Below are positions 10,726 through 24,337 of a DNA stretch of 64,000 nucleotides, piece by piece (position 1 is the stretch's first letter; every line of letters starts with the position of its first letter). The stretch covers positions 19,282,001-19,346,000 of the forward strand of contig OZ234494.1 of the NCBI GenBank assembly GCA_965153455.1, read 5' to 3'. This DNA comes from Sphagnum compactum. Taxonomy: Eukaryota > Bryophyta > Sphagnopsida > Sphagnales. A model generated the notes under the pieces. The model was not told the origin of the DNA, did no database searches, and saw only the letters and a program-made list of their open reading frames with translations. The position numbers and the translations under genes are program-made.

Positions 10726-13700
10726 TTTTTTTGTGGAACTGAAACCATTCCAAACCTTGGTGCAAGACAATTTTACAAGACCCCTGGCCCACTACTTTAG
10801 ACTGCAGTCTCAGTGCATCACATTTCCTATTCTCCAAAGCATCTCCTCATTACATTGGATGGAAAACACCCTTCGCCTCTTTAATGTATGGATTGTTGGG
10901 CCCTGTCCCCCACAGGGACAGCGACTATCACATTGGATCCAACTTTTGGAAGTTTTACCTTAATAGAACTAGTTTCACATTAGGTGAACCAGTTTCTTTG
11001 GTGAAAGTGTCTAGATTGCAACGGATTGTTTTGGTGTTCAGAGTGTGGACACAGTAGGTAGATGTACAACATCTTATCTATTGGCAGGGCCAGCGTGTTT
11101 GTGATGCCTTGTTTTTTCATCATTCTGGCAAGTGCAAATAGTGCACCATGTCAGCACCACATCAGTATTTTGGTGGTGCTCACATGCCAAGGTCACCCAG
11201 TCAGAGATTTTCTTTCCATTTTGTCAGGTCAAAAAATTGATCCCCCTCACTTCCCTCCATTGCTTGTGCAATACAACTAAACAACAAAATGAATTACAAA
11301 GCAACAAAACAAAACTCTCAAGAGGAAATTTATGAAGTAGCAAAACTATGGTAGCAAAACAAAACAGAGGTGATGTTGGGAAGGTTTATGTGAATTAATT
11401 CCAGCATGAAGGGCATGGCATGGCATTGCATAACATGCATGACAGTGTCCATTGCATGTCATCATGATGATTTTATGTCACAATGAATCCCTTGTGAGGG
11501 TATGCATGTGTGATGTTACGCGTGTTGTGAAACCTATAGACATGGTTGTAATTGAGGAGAGCTCTTTACAACCGGTTAGGGGAGGGTAAAAAGCAAGGGT
11601 TAGGCCACTAGGTACAAGCTAACTACACAAACTTGTACATGTTGAATCTAATAGGTACCCTTGGCCAACGGAACACTTTGTGCCCAATTAATGCCCTCCA
11701 CTATGCTAAGAGGGGCCATGAACAAACCCTTAGACCACCATTCTATTGGGCTTAAAGTCAATTTTCCAAGAGAACTTGTGATTACATTGGATTGGCCTTG
11801 AAGTTCAAACACTGCTTTCTTATGCAATGTTAGGTATGCTAGCTCATTTCATGAAAAACTTTAGAACCCATTGGGCTTTTGTGTTTTCCTTCAAAGGTGC
11901 TAACCATAGACTATCATATGAAGGTTGGCGTGGGTGGAAATGGTAGGGAGGTGCATCCTTTACCAAATGGTCGCTTTCTAAGAAATAAAGGCGGCGATTT
12001 GATTTCACAACCTTTCCACAAGGTTTGAAATTCATGTTGATAATATCCAGATGCTGTTTAAGGCACACTTATACTAGTGGACAGGTTCACTTGGCCAAGA
12101 GCAAATTACACCCCTTAATTTCCTTTGACTGTTCACACATGGAACTTCAGTGTGGCTGTTCTTGGGGATTCCCTGGATTAGTTGGATTTGACTCTTGAGC
12201 TATAGATTTCAGGGGCAAAAACAGTAATTGTTTAAAAAGACAATCAATATGGAAACAATGTGCAGGTGATTTTTGTGATGAATTTTTGCAAAATTTTCAC
12301 CTCAACAATCCAAAAGAAATATTTTGTCATAAACTCCCTGTCTTCGTGGAAAGTTTTTGCCAATTTTTGGAAAAAAGAAAAAAAATTGAGAAAGTTACAC
12401 CACATTTTGACACATTTTTTTATTAAAACCTTGCAAAACTTTATTTATAAACACAAGCCTTCTAGCCCTTTGAAACTCCAAATGGCATTGGCACAATCAT
12501 GTAAGAACACATTGGCCTATTTGTGTAAACATCCAAATATCGCAATTGCTAAAGGGAGGAATTGATTAATGAGGTGTCAATCACAATAGTTCCTTTCTTT
12601 AGCTTGAGCTACATTGGAAGCAACAAATTTATGAGTTGTGCAAGATTGGGGAAATAAATCCATACGCATCAAGTCAATAATGACAACGTCAATTAAGTAG
12701 GGTGCGAATTTCATCTTTCATGAGCACAATGTCGACTGATCAACAAGAGGAGTTGATTGTGGCTAAAGGAAGCATATATAGTCATTCCCATCCCACGTGA
12801 AAGCCAAAATCTCATGCAATGGCGGCAAAAACATCACGAACTACATCATGGGTTCCCATGGGTAAAGCATGGTTAGGTGGCTCATGTTTGACATTTTGAA
12901 GAGTTCGCATCTTACACTAGCTACAATTTCTGTATTTAAAATAATTATCAAACTATAAATCCTATAATTATCCCCTATGGTGGTCACAAATATTAGTAGA
13001 CCACCTTATAAATATTCTTAAACATGTGATTGGTCAAAAAAATTTAAAGAAAAATTTTAATATTTCAATATGAAATGGAATATCATTTGTAAAAAAATGA
13101 CGAAGATCATAACGAATTAAATTTTTAAATATGAAATATATATATATATTGGAAAATTTTCAATGCATCTTCTAATATATTTTCCTACATATATATATAT
13201 AATTTTGATTTTGACATAAATATGACATAGTTTTTGAGTCCACATTTTTCATTTTCTATGTGTGACAAACATAGTGTCATCATTTCAAAAGTCCACAATA
13301 AGTTCATTCTTTTCTTAGAACTCATCCATAATTTTTAATAAGATTCTTACTAAAATCTATTGCAACATGGATAATGAAATTGAACATTTTAATGTTTCAT
13401 ATGATTTTACATTTTTAAGTTCATTTATAATTTAGAAAAATTGCAAATGTGATAGTCCAAACAGTCCACCTAATTGTGCTTTCACCCTCAGGCGTTCATT
13501 GCCATGGGCACAACATAAGAAATGGATAATCATAAGGTTGATGGGATGTGTGCACACACATCAAGGGGGACCTGTAATTGAAAGATGTGGTAGTCTAAGT
13601 CACGTGTGAAATGTTGTGAAAAAAACTAGGGAAAATAATCAAATGGTTGGGAAGATTAATCAAGTTATATACCAGACACCCATCCCAAGGCCAAAACATG

Positions 13701-13895
13701 ATAAAATTCGAACATGATGGGCTTTAAATATCATGTTGGACAACATGCTGGAAAAAGCTATGATGGTGTAAACGTTTCGAGATAGAATCATGAAGTTGAA
13801 CCATTTGTTGTCTGATGAATTGTTCAAAAGGAAGAAGACACACACGTGCTAAAGGTGGTAAGAAATTGCATGTTGCCTTGAAATATTACTACAAA
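10726..13895. other. AT-rich gene-free stretch
   Basis: No recognisable gene. Open frames are short and without family features. Several TA-dinucleotide runs (for example 13138-13150 and 13191-13202) and oligo-A/T tracts are present. Confidence 0.5.
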
Positions 13896-13959
13896 GGGAA
13901 AGTGTTATTGTCAACTCATGTTCAGGCTTCAAAAAAGAAAGGACATTGATCGACTATAA

Positions 13960-14150
13960 ACCTAACACTTATGATGGAAGCTACAATAGCCCAATTCCCT
14001 AAATAGGTTGTCGAAGCAATGATGGTTATCTATATGAACTTGATGCCATCAAAAGTTATTAGAAAAAAGGCCTATTTATAAATTAAAATCCCTTCTGGGC
14101 TATCAAAAGACCCTGGATCCAAAAGGTGTCCAAACATTTGAAGGAAGGAA
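13960..14150. repeat. Decayed dispersed repeat, partner of 42895-43100
   Basis: Shares collinear short blocks with the second locus: CC(C/T)AAATAGGT followed by TCGA(A/C)(G/A)CAATG, an AAGGCCTAT-like block, and CAAA(A)GACC(C/T)TGG(A/G)(T/C)CCAA(A/G)A. At the second locus the repeat sits just upstream of a frameshifted retroelement ORF on the minus strand. It may therefore be part of the same element type. Similarity is weak. Confidence 0.35.
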
Positions 14151-15474
14151 TAATCAAAAGAAGCAAAAGAATCTATCAAGGTGGAAGAAGAAAGTGTGCA
14201 ACATAATATATACAAGGGTCGTTGCATGAAACAATGGGTTAAAATTCCAAAAACTGCTTGAACATCATCCATTCTATGGAAAAGGTCGACATGCCGAACA
14301 TCCTCTTGTAGAGCATCGTTAATGAAGGTGATGTGAATGATGAAGTGCCTAATGGAACCCCCAATACGTTAATTCTTTTTAATGGGGTGTTAAACTAGAT
14401 TGGGGTGTTGAAGTCAAATGATAAGCCAAAGGGGGACCATGCTACACATTTGTAAGGTTGGATAGAAAAACTTATTACATAAAGTTCGGTTTGAAAATGT
14501 TCATATGCAAATGATACAAATGAAAAAGGGCCTATGATGTGAATGTCATTTGTAATGGATGGAAATAAACAAGAGGGAAAGTGGTTAGTTGTAGAACGTA
14601 ATGCCCTAAAATATACTTAAATAAATAGTGCCCCTCCCAAGAAATCACCTTAACGGGTTCCCATGGCAAATGGGATGACCATGACATTGCCTTCCTAGTT
14701 ACAATGATTATAAAATAAAATAAACTCACATGCATAGAATGCACAAACAAAGGGGATGAATTGAATGATGTCCCTACCTATTATACAAAGTTTTTGAAAT
14801 ATGACCCTTCTTGACATGGAATTAAAGGCATTCACCACATCTAGCTGGAAAACAACCTAGTCAAGGTGAAAGTCCAAGGTGTAGTTAATGTCATGGATTA
14901 CTATTTCACATCCACTCGTAGTTGTTACTCCAAATTGGTATGAGGATAAATGTATTACAAAAACATTGCGAAATTGAAAACATAAATTACAGCTTGTGAA
15001 TTGATACAACACTTACCCATGACAATGGGATGAACTTCACATGAACATTTGGTCATGGCTAAAAGAGGAATTGCCCCAAGGACATGGACAATTCAACATG
15101 GAACGTGACCTTGTGCAACATGAAAAAAAAAGTTGAAACAACTGTGGAAAACCACAAGTCCGAAATTTTTTAGCTAAAAATAGTTTGGAGGGTGTTCAAC
15201 AACTATCCAAGAAATATCACTTGTAGATAAATGTGGCATGTGTTAAAATGTTAGTTTGAAATAATCAAACAAAAATTCGAAGGTCTTAGTCTGGTTCAAA
15301 AAAATGAAAATAAGTCATCCAATTCAAGATGTAGAGTGGTGAGAGTTGAAGTGATGTCTAAGGACGTGGGTGAAGGAAAAATGGTGCTAGAGCATAGATG
15401 ACACACCCCCAAACTCCTTGAAAAACTCAAATGCGAATCTCAAAATGGAGACAGTGGAAAAAAAAAGCAACTAG
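14151..15474. other. Gene-free stretch
   Basis: No gene or clear repeat border found. Composition and oligo-A runs match old, mutated intergenic DNA between two repeat remnants. Confidence 0.45.
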
Positions 15475-16310
15475 GGTACGTTCTTTCATTCGCAACACTT
15501 CGGGGGGTAAAAAGGCCGTGCTGAAGCTCCGAGATGGGGTCTAGAATAGGTGACAAGCAAATCAATTATTCATGTTGATCTGCACAAACCAAACAATAAA
15601 TTGATTAATGCATAGTTGAAGCACTTTTGGTGCACAGACAAACCACAAGCATACACGGACTCGCAAGACTCACCACAGCCCAGACTTGGGGGAAACCATG
15701 ACCTTCCCCCTTATAGTATTCTTTGTGATTCGCCACATGGGCTACACCGAAATGGCGTTTTACCTAGGACTCCCAAGTTAGGAGTCCCAAAATTCCCAAA
15801 ATTAGGACTCCTACCACTTTGGACGCCAATAACTTCTTGTGCAAACCTTCAATTGAAGCAACATCTAAAGCAAAGTTGTAACCCTTGTCAAGAGCTTTCT
15901 AACGATATGTGGCACGCCCCCTACACGCACCTAAATCAGGGCCATTCCCAACTTTTAATGGTCAAGAGTCAAATTGACACTTCTTTCGACCATAACTTGT
16001 GTTATAAATACTCAAATGGATAATGCAACCCCATTTTAAACATCTACATCTTAAGAATTTTCCAATGGTATAAGGAAGTCCTCAATCCAATGAGTTTGGA
16101 CCCTTCAAATTGTTCTTTGAAAATTCGGAAGTCCATCGAAATTGCAATTCCCAAAATGAGAATCCACTTGAGAATGAATGGGCTCATTCCCTCACACTTT
16201 CCCACACTCCTGGGAGTGTGAAGGTGATTCCCGGATTGCATTATTGGTTCACACCTTTCCATGCCCTTGCCTTGGTCACAAGCCCAAGGTTAGGGTTGTG
16301 ACAATAAGCT
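15475..16310 (-). mobile_element. LTR-like repeat, inverted copy (partner 56655-57480)
   Basis: Read on the minus strand it begins TGTCACAACCCTAACC at about 16303, a start typical of plant Ty3/gypsy long terminal repeats. It stays collinear over about 0.8 kb with the plus-strand copy at 56655-57480. Shared blocks include AGGAGTGTGG/AGGAGTGCAAG, AAGTTATGGTC, GGAAAGCTCT, ACAAGGG(T/C)TACAACTTTGCTTTAGA, ATACTATAAGGGGGAAGGT and TTGTTTGGTTTGTGCAG. The ACTATAAGG block could be the LTR promoter. No internal gag-pol or primer-binding site is visible, so this is probably a decayed solo LTR. Confidence 0.6.
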
Positions 16311-16311
16311 A

Positions 16312-19300
16312 CTCAAAAGTATTCCCGTACACATCCAAGAATTAAACTATGCAAAAGGTGTCTATGAACTAGAAGATCATATTTGAGAAGAAGCATTGAA
16401 CTCAAACTTGCCAACAAAGCTTAACTCCAAAGGAAAAATTCCTCTTACAAATTTTCCTAGTCGGCCATTAGAAAGCACTTAAATCAAATCCGCATTTCAT
16501 TATATCCAATTGTCCCACCCCAAGGGGCCAAAGCAAAACACCATTGGAGTAACAAAATAAACAAATTCCAAACTACCACGTCATAAAGGTCTTGTGCAAA
16601 GTTATCTAGTGGAAAACAAAATGTCACTTGCACATCACTTTGTAAAGTGGTAGGGATGTAGTTGTATAATTGAGGATGACAAAAGCTTATATTAAAGGAC
16701 CCAAAAACATCCAATGTTGAAACCCAAGCCCAAGCTGAATTAGGTTGGGTGAGAATAAAGGAAGGTATTGAACCAGGATGGTCACATGGGTTTGAATTAA
16801 ATGAATTGGATGCCTAACAAAAACACTAATGATAGATTAACCCTCAATTGGTAAATGCCACAAATGGGGGGAAGAGACTCTATGTAAAGGTTGCGAGCGT
16901 GTCCGAAAGATGAAGGTAAGTTGAAAGGTCTGATCATGAACAATTGTAAGGGTTGATAGAATGGAAACTTGAAAGGAGAAAAAAGTCTTACATGTGCATT
17001 GTCTAAGGAGATTGGGAATGTAATTTTGGGTCTCCACATGTACACAAAGGGCTAAGGACCAGTAGGGAGAACTTGTGATGGTGCATGAAAGTGCAAATGG
17101 GCTATGAAAATTATGAGGTTCGATGAGACATGATGAACTAGGGAACATAAAATATTTTGTGCCAATGAGCAAGGAGACTAGGAGCACAATTACAAATAGG
17201 CCTCACTTTCTAAAGACTGCCTAATTTTACACATCAATTCTAAATTAATAGAAAGAATGACACCAAACCAAGTGGATTAAAATGAAAAAAAAAATTAAAA
17301 TCTTAGGGTTCCCTGGTTAACAAGGCATTAAGCCAATGTCAAACATTAACTTCACCATAGTCTTAGACGTCATCATCACTATTCTATTGTGTTCAACACA
17401 CCTTATACACTCGAATACCAAGATATTACATGCGTGACCTCTTTTCCCTAGTCTTGTAGGACCTGAAACTAGTAATGCCACACAAAAGACTCTTAACAAG
17501 CCACTGTACTGAACTCGTTACCCTCACAAAAGACTTTTTACGAGAAATCCAGTCCGCTTTAGTAGCTATTTACAGGGTACCTGCCACTACTACAAGAGTA
17601 TTCTGGTCAGGTTCGCACGCACTCGCTCACAGCCCAGGCCAAAGCAAAGCACTTCTTCTTTCATGCCTCCCTCCCCCTTAAAAAAGAACTGAGTACACAG
17701 TTAAGCATCCACATACCCAGCAAAAGGTGGTTGTTGTCCTGCGGGCCTTAGACAAACTGAACTTGACTTGAAGGTGCCAATAGCTTGAAAGGTTGGGTCT
17801 CTGTTGTTATGCTTCAGAAAAAAAAACAAAAAGTTGCTGCCAAACTGCTATAGGAGCCCAGAGCGTATCAGGCAAACTTTTTTTCTACACAAAGGTTCTT
17901 CCAATGGACAATCTACCAGTTGGTTGACTGTTCAAAACACAGTTTTTAATTTTAAGCAGTTTTCCACAACTTTTTTCAGTTTGAATAGTTTTCTACAAAC
18001 ATGTTGCCAATTAATGTTGCCAACATCTTTTTTAGGACAATTGCTAATGAGGCTACATTAGAAAACTGGGTGGAAAAAAAAAACACACACACACACATCA
18101 AATGTGAATCATGATGCTTAAAATAAAAGTTTGTGAATTCCTTTTTTCCTTGGTGTCGGTAATCACAGCATAGAAATTGTGCTTAGTTTGAGCCCTGATA
18201 AAAAAACAGTCAATTCAATGATTGGTCATTTTTTTCCTGTCATTTTCAAATTACTAAGAAAGTGGACTCTTAAGCGATTTTTAAATGAATAAAGGTCAAG
18301 TTCATCAATGTTACACTATAAGGCCTAAAAGTTGATGACCTGAAAATGAGGTCTTTCCAGAATCCATAGATCCAAAACTGTCCACAAAAAGTTATGTGCA
18401 TGACATGGTATGTGCCTCTTGCACATCAAGCCAAGCTTAGGTTTTCTTTTTTCAATTATTTTTGTGATTTTGATCTTGAGTTTACAGGATTAGGGTCTCA
18501 AGTACTTCCAGTAACTGCTCAGCCATATGTAGTTGCAAAATAAAACTAGTAGTACATGGCCAATGTTACCAACAGCCAACTGCACCACATCCACATGAAG
18601 CATGTTGTGACCAGTGTCTTTTTATTTTTCGGTTTTCTGATGTAATAAGCACCATTGCTGATCATCCCAAACCAGAGTTAGGGTTGAATGGCATCAAATT
18701 TGTTAAAACTGTGGAAACTGTAGAAAGCCAACACAGCTCTTTGCGAACTGAGATTTAAATCCAGTTGCACATTTCCCAATCTCAAGGTAACAATTGGCAG
18801 GCATGCAACTTGAGACAGATCTTCCATCATGATCCCAGCAATGACCACCAACTCCATCTTCTACCACAATTGGCATTTTGACACACATGCCAAACTCATC
18901 AAATCATTCGCTTCTGTATTTGAAAGCCGCTAATTTAGCAACCCAAAGGGGGTAATTTCAGCATACCCTAGGGCATACCCGAAGCCAAAGTTTATCAAGT
19001 TTTGAGGGCCTTACACATTGCCACTGATTCTGGTAACAATAGCAACTAGCCTCCAGGAGGCATGGCCGGATGCATGAAGTTGTGCTCTGCTGAAAACTTC
19101 TCTCTACCTCATGTGAATATCCCAGCTACCAAGCCACCTCCAAGAGATCATAACATGAGAATGAATAGAGACTACATAACCTCCTTTCCCATATAATGGG
19201 CATTCCTTCTACCTAGTAGGTGAATTTCCTAGTGTGCATTAGTTTTCATAATGGAATGCCACATTATGAAACCAGCATGCACAATATGTCCTTCAGGTTG

Positions 19301-19369
19301 ACAAGCTGTATTCTTAAATTATATGGTAAACTCAAGCACCTTTTTTTCCTCTCAAAGAAGCAAACAAAT
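16312..19369. other. Gene-free stretch downstream of the Kir-like gene
   Basis: No recognisable coding region. It holds a CA-dinucleotide microsatellite at about 18083-18097 and general AT-rich sequence. The 3' UTR of the minus-strand Kir-like gene must lie in the last few hundred bases, but I could not choose a polyadenylation site. Confidence 0.5.
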
Positions 19370-22300
19370 TCACCAATCGGGTGCTCGTGTGAAAGATGTC
19401 GACTTTGATTTCCACAACTTGCGGGCTCGCAGGCTAACCCATCCTTTCATAGAGCGCACTACTTCTGATCCATCATCCCCAGAGCCATACTTGGCATCCA
19501 AATCTTTTTCTTTCTCCATTTGCTCAGAATGCTTCCGTCGAGCAACATCTCCCTCCATCCGAGAAATTGCTTGCGTAACCACTCCAGCAACCTGCAGCCC
19601 ACACCCCAACCTAAATATTCAAAATAGTGCATCACATACCTAAACCAGGCCAATAAGTTCTGCTATGTCATAAGCCAAGAAAACTTTGGGATGTTGGCCA
19701 GATGTTGCAATTGTTGGGCATAATTTACACAAGAACGACTTGAACAAAATTATTATGTTGTAAGACCAATACAAGAAGCCATAATGTGTGTGCTCAGGGC
19801 AACTCCTAATGTCCAATCTATCTTGCTACATTGGGCAGATTGAGAAAGCAACTTTACCACTGACCACAAATATGCTCAAGGATGAGACACAATAAACTCT
19901 GCAAAAAAATACTCTGATGAAGAGAAAGAGCAGGAAACAAGTGACCAACCTTGAAAGTCTTGAGAAGATCTATCTTAGAGTGGTCTAGAACCCGATGGCC
20001 ATCCCGGTTAATGTGAATGAAATCCATGTAGTCTCCATCCCATACGACATCCCCATCAGCCACAAAGTAATCCTGGAAAAGCAATGCTCTGGTGAGTCAG
20101 TCAGAGAGCATCATCAGACAATAATAATTTCAATCCTTGCAATGTTATTCATAAGTGGACAAAACTTTACAGATCTATCTTAGAGTGGTCTAGAACCCAA
20201 TGTCCATCTCAACTAATGTGAATAAAATCCCAGTCCTGTACAACATCTCCATCAGACAAAGTAATCCTTGAAAAGCAATGATCTACAGAGCATCATCAGA
20301 CAACAGTCGTCTCAATCCTTGCAATGTCAGTCATAGGTGGAAAATCCTGTCAACTTCTTGGCCTACAGGAGTATTCCACTTTAACATGAGAAGGCAGGAC
20401 ACCACAGATTCACCAGTGAGGCAAAGTACAATACAAAACAAATGCCTGGATTCACTGATATCCAGTAAATAGAATTATTAGGGTTACATGATGACAGAAG
20501 AATGAAGATTGAAGACTCTCATGAGCATTGAGGGATTCTCCATACTCACAATTAACGGAACCAGAACCAGGTCAAAAACTTTCACTTAGTTGAACATAAC
20601 TCCAGATTAGGTCTAAGGAAGAAGAAAAAACACACAAGGGAAGAACTAGTTTGAAATGTACTAATTATTCTCCAGAGAAATTTATAGTTATTGGGCAATC
20701 TCTGGACTGAGGACGAAGTACCAAGGCAGCACAAATCGCTGATTATCATGACACTGAAAAATGTCAATCATTTGTAAGTAAGTTGTTTGAACTACCTCCA
20801 AGTGGAAGATAGGTTGCATTGACGTACGCTCCAAACCCATGATGGTTAGAGAAAAAGAAGCATCTCCATCTCTCAATGACTCCATAGTTTGGCCATAAAC
20901 AGGGCTCTTCTTGTCAATGATGTGTCGAACCATCAACCCATACCGCAAATATGAGACCTGCCATCAAAACAATCCCATATCACATAAGAGCAACTCCAAA
21001 AACAAAAGGAAACTGCTGTACCATCATTTGAACAGCCAAGTTGATCAGTTATTGCAAAACTGCTTATCAAAACACCATATGACTCGGTATTATTACAAAA
21101 AAGCACCCTACCTTGGACTACAGCCGCACTGCTACATGTATGATCTAGAGATAAAAGGTACTGCATTTCTTTGATTTTACCTCTGGTCGTACTAGTTCAA
21201 GGTTCTGTGTAGAGCAGAACATTGACCCTGAAGGGAGCTGGACAAATATACGGAATGTGAGGCAAATCTTAGCATCCACCAATTCACATGGTGCAGGACC
21301 CGTGAGTACCAATCGCACAGCAAATACCCTGTCACAAAAGATTACAGATCATGACAAATCTCTGGAAATGTGACAGATGCTACAGAGAATTAGAAAGAGA
21401 CAGAAGATAAATGTCACTTTAGGGGGTGCTCTAGCTTCTTGATCTGTACTGTGAGATGTATTTCAAGCATAAAAATCATTGGAGATAATAGGTCGCAGCA
21501 ACATATACACAGTATCATTTCATGGGTACATTATCAAGTTCTGATTGTCTTCCAGAATGCACAAAAGAGAAAGAACTTTACCGAAACTTTTCTTCTCCAG
21601 GGGTGGGAACAAAGTCATCACATCGAATAATGGCCTTCTTGGAGCACCTCACTGGTTGGGAAGGCTGGGACATCCTCGCAAAAACTGTCCACAACACAAA
21701 GAATCAGTTATTAGTTGTGTGGTATCAATTGACATCCAAGGCTATGAAAAATAGAAATCAAGCCAACAAGTTCATCAATCAATTTTGTACAAAAAAAGCA
21801 GGATCAGAACTATCCCATGATAGTGCCACATCTTCATATGGAACTCTTGAAATTTGTGAAAGGCTTGTGCAGCATTGTGGACATACATACTTCAGCAATG
21901 AGATACCTCAGACCTGAAAGCCTAACCTTTAAATAAAAGCTGCTATTTTTCAAGGAACTGTAGGGAACTCACCAGCACCACTCAGAAAAACAAAGAGAAA
22001 CTGGGCCATGAGAGTGTTGACATTCGCCACCAGCAAACAGAAGGGTGACAATGCAGTCACTGGAGATCCACCAAATGTGGTTGACAAAGACAGTCTGAAA
22101 CACCCATCCATTGTTTCTCTTACTTTATTCCTTACAAGCCTTGAATGTGGAGATATTCCACAAATGACTAATGCCAGAGTATGGACGACCAACTTGTACA
22201 AACAAAGAGGAGGCAGAACATAGGTGGAGCATGGAAAGAAGTGAAAGGTGTTACTTGAAAGCATTCCACTAGTTGCCTCATTACGAAATACAGAAATAGA

Positions 22301-24337
22301 TTGACTGAATAAGACTAACCTAATAACCTGCATGGCAAGACAGCTTTTCGTCTACAAGGACCCATCTAGTAAATACACAAAAGTTCAGAAGAGAACTAGT
22401 TTGCAACATACGCATAAAGGAAGACATTAATTAGAACAGTACACCACCGCCTGGTTGCTGCGACTGAGCTTTCAGCAGCATGCAGTTGAGCCAATGACAT
22501 CCCATCATATGAAAGCCCCGCCATATCCAAGCAGAATACAGGGGTAAACAGCAATCCTAATGCAACTGGTGCCAGAAACACTCCAAGTAGGAACCGGCCC
22601 ATAGGCATCTGCATCACATACATCAGTCCCACTAAGCCCCTGACACACAATGGGACCCTCACTCCTTGCATGCAAACTGTTAAGAAAACTTCTTTTGCTT
22701 CCAGCAGGTAAACCTGCATTTTCAAGTGCTTAAAATGATTCAAGGCATTGTTTGCAATGCTATGCATTAACTTCTCCAAGAGCATGAAGATTAATTCCAC
22801 CACAAGGAAAAAATCTCAAATGTGGGACTGGTGCTGGCAGAAAAAGAGAGAGAGAACCTTCAAGCATGCAACATAGAAGTCCTGCATCATGGTAACAAAT
22901 CGTTTATCCTGCCGCACAAGCATGCCTTCCATGCCCTTCCTCCCTTTGGGGCGAGAGTTGGCTCCTGTTTTGGCCCCATCAAATTCTGCCGCACCTGTTC
23001 CCCCGGCGTCACCTGTCAAACTGTTCTCACGACGCAGCAGCTCATTGGCATTCTCTTCCAGAAGATCATTAGCAGAATGTCTGGAACAAATGGAAAACAC
23101 AGTTTGGTCAGTTTGAAAAAATTCCCCTTGACAAAATTTTGAATTGCATAAAACAGATGCCAACAGATGGTGAAGAAGTGGGTTAAAATCATACACAACA
23201 AGTGCAAAACTCTAGAATTCAATGTCGATCTAATACAGCATTTAATACCTTGCTTGATGAGAAACATGATGAGCAAAGGCAACTGTATGCTTCAGACGCC
23301 GCCATCTGTCTCGAGCCCCTGAGGATGACTGGCTTATCTTCCTTGGGATACCATCTCCAGTTGCAGTTGGAGCAAAAGACTCCTACACCAATTGAGCAGT
23401 CTTGTTAAGCATGGCAGAGACCTTCACACGAACCTTTGAAAAACCTCTCATGGCTCCCCAACCCCAGGAATGGCAGAACAAAACTTTCAAAACAAGAGTG
23501 CCAGTTTGTGTAGCAGAAATTTGGCCATGACACACATCCCTTGCTTAAGAGCCACCCCTCCATCAATCAACTTCCAAAGAATGCAGAAGCAAGTGAATCT
23601 GTTCATGTGGGAGGCAAAATCCCTAACCCCGATTGTGGGCGGAATGATGATGAATCAGCCCAGCAATCAACTGCTAAAACAACTCTAAAGCTTCAAAGGA
23701 TTCAAAAACCTCGTCCACAAAACTCAGAAATGAAGGGCTCACATACCCCAAGGATGGGTGTTGGTGAACACAACATCTCTGAAAGTCCATCCTCTCCTTG
23801 TTGTGATTGCACAGAAGCCTGATGGGGTGGTGGCAACTCTTGGCTATTTCCTTCCTCTGCAGTACCCTCATCAATCCCAGATAACCGATCTCGCTTCTTC
23901 AAGGAAAACTTTGTATTGCGCTCTACACCATCATTACCTCTAGGGTTTCCCACCCCACTGCCGCTAGCATTGAAAAACTGCAGCTCTCTCATTTCCTCAG
24001 TTGATGGTATTCTACCAGCTGCCTCATCCGGGCTTACATTCCTCTTTCTGTCTATCCCCAGCCTTTCCCAGACCTCGGCCGTCGTTTCCTTTCTCATTAC
24101 CTCACCCTCCATGGATACTGGAGCTTCAACCCCCTCTGTCTTCACCTTTGCGACATCCTCTTCACTTTCATGGCTTGAGATTGCATCAATTGGCGTCTCT
24201 GGATTCTGGATGAGCTTCAAGTCGTCATCACCCGGCACCTTGTTATGCAAGGCTTTCTTCTTCCTCTTCTGCCTCCCCTTGTCTTGCACGGCGTCCACTG
24301 CGTCGACGAATGCCTCGTCAGCCTTAGACTCGGGCAT
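19370..24337 (-). CDS. Inward-rectifier K+ channel (Kir)-like protein, ten exons, non-canonical filter
   Basis: Exons on the minus strand: 24337-23747, 23382-23249, 23080-22858, 22608-22412, 22139-21973, 21684-21582, 21328-21181, 20957-20796, 20072-19950, 19591-19370. All introns are GT-AG and phases agree, giving about 689 residues. Residues 1-240: acidic, disordered, with Lys clusters. About 290-316: the Kir lead-in LVRQDKRFVTMM then slide-helix-like QDFYVACLK. About 317-341: first membrane helix (GRFLLGVFLAPVALGLLF). 395-414: pore helix and filter TFGGS, where T-x-G-Y/F-G is usual. 414-440: second helix ending in FARMSQP. 445-616: Ig-like cytoplasmic Kir domain (ELVDAKICLTFRIF, RHIIDKKSPVYG, VWDGDYMDFIHI). 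617-689: charged tail. Membrane protein; K+ conduction is doubtful without GYG. Least certain are the borders of exons 4 and 5 and the start: the frame stays open upstream to 24514 without an ATG, so an upstream coding exon is possible. Confidence 0.85.
20171..20335 (-). pseudogene. Decayed tandem duplicate of Kir-like exon 9 inside intron 8
   Basis: The forward sequence from 20171 (AGATCTATCTTAGAGTGGTC onward) repeats that of 19967-20160, covering most of exon 9 plus its upstream intron. The copy keeps an AG before GATTACTTTGT but has a deletion that puts TGA four codons later. It also has a second stop, and it has lost the 3' end of the exon with its donor. It cannot be a usable alternative exon. 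Confidence 0.85.

Noticed and set aside
22396-22750. Exon 4 of the Kir-like gene starting at an earlier acceptor (about 22710)
   Set aside because: That choice inserts about 34 residues between the slide-helix-like segment and the first membrane helix. The acceptor before 22608 gives the direct junction expected for the Kir family, although its pyrimidine tract is weaker.
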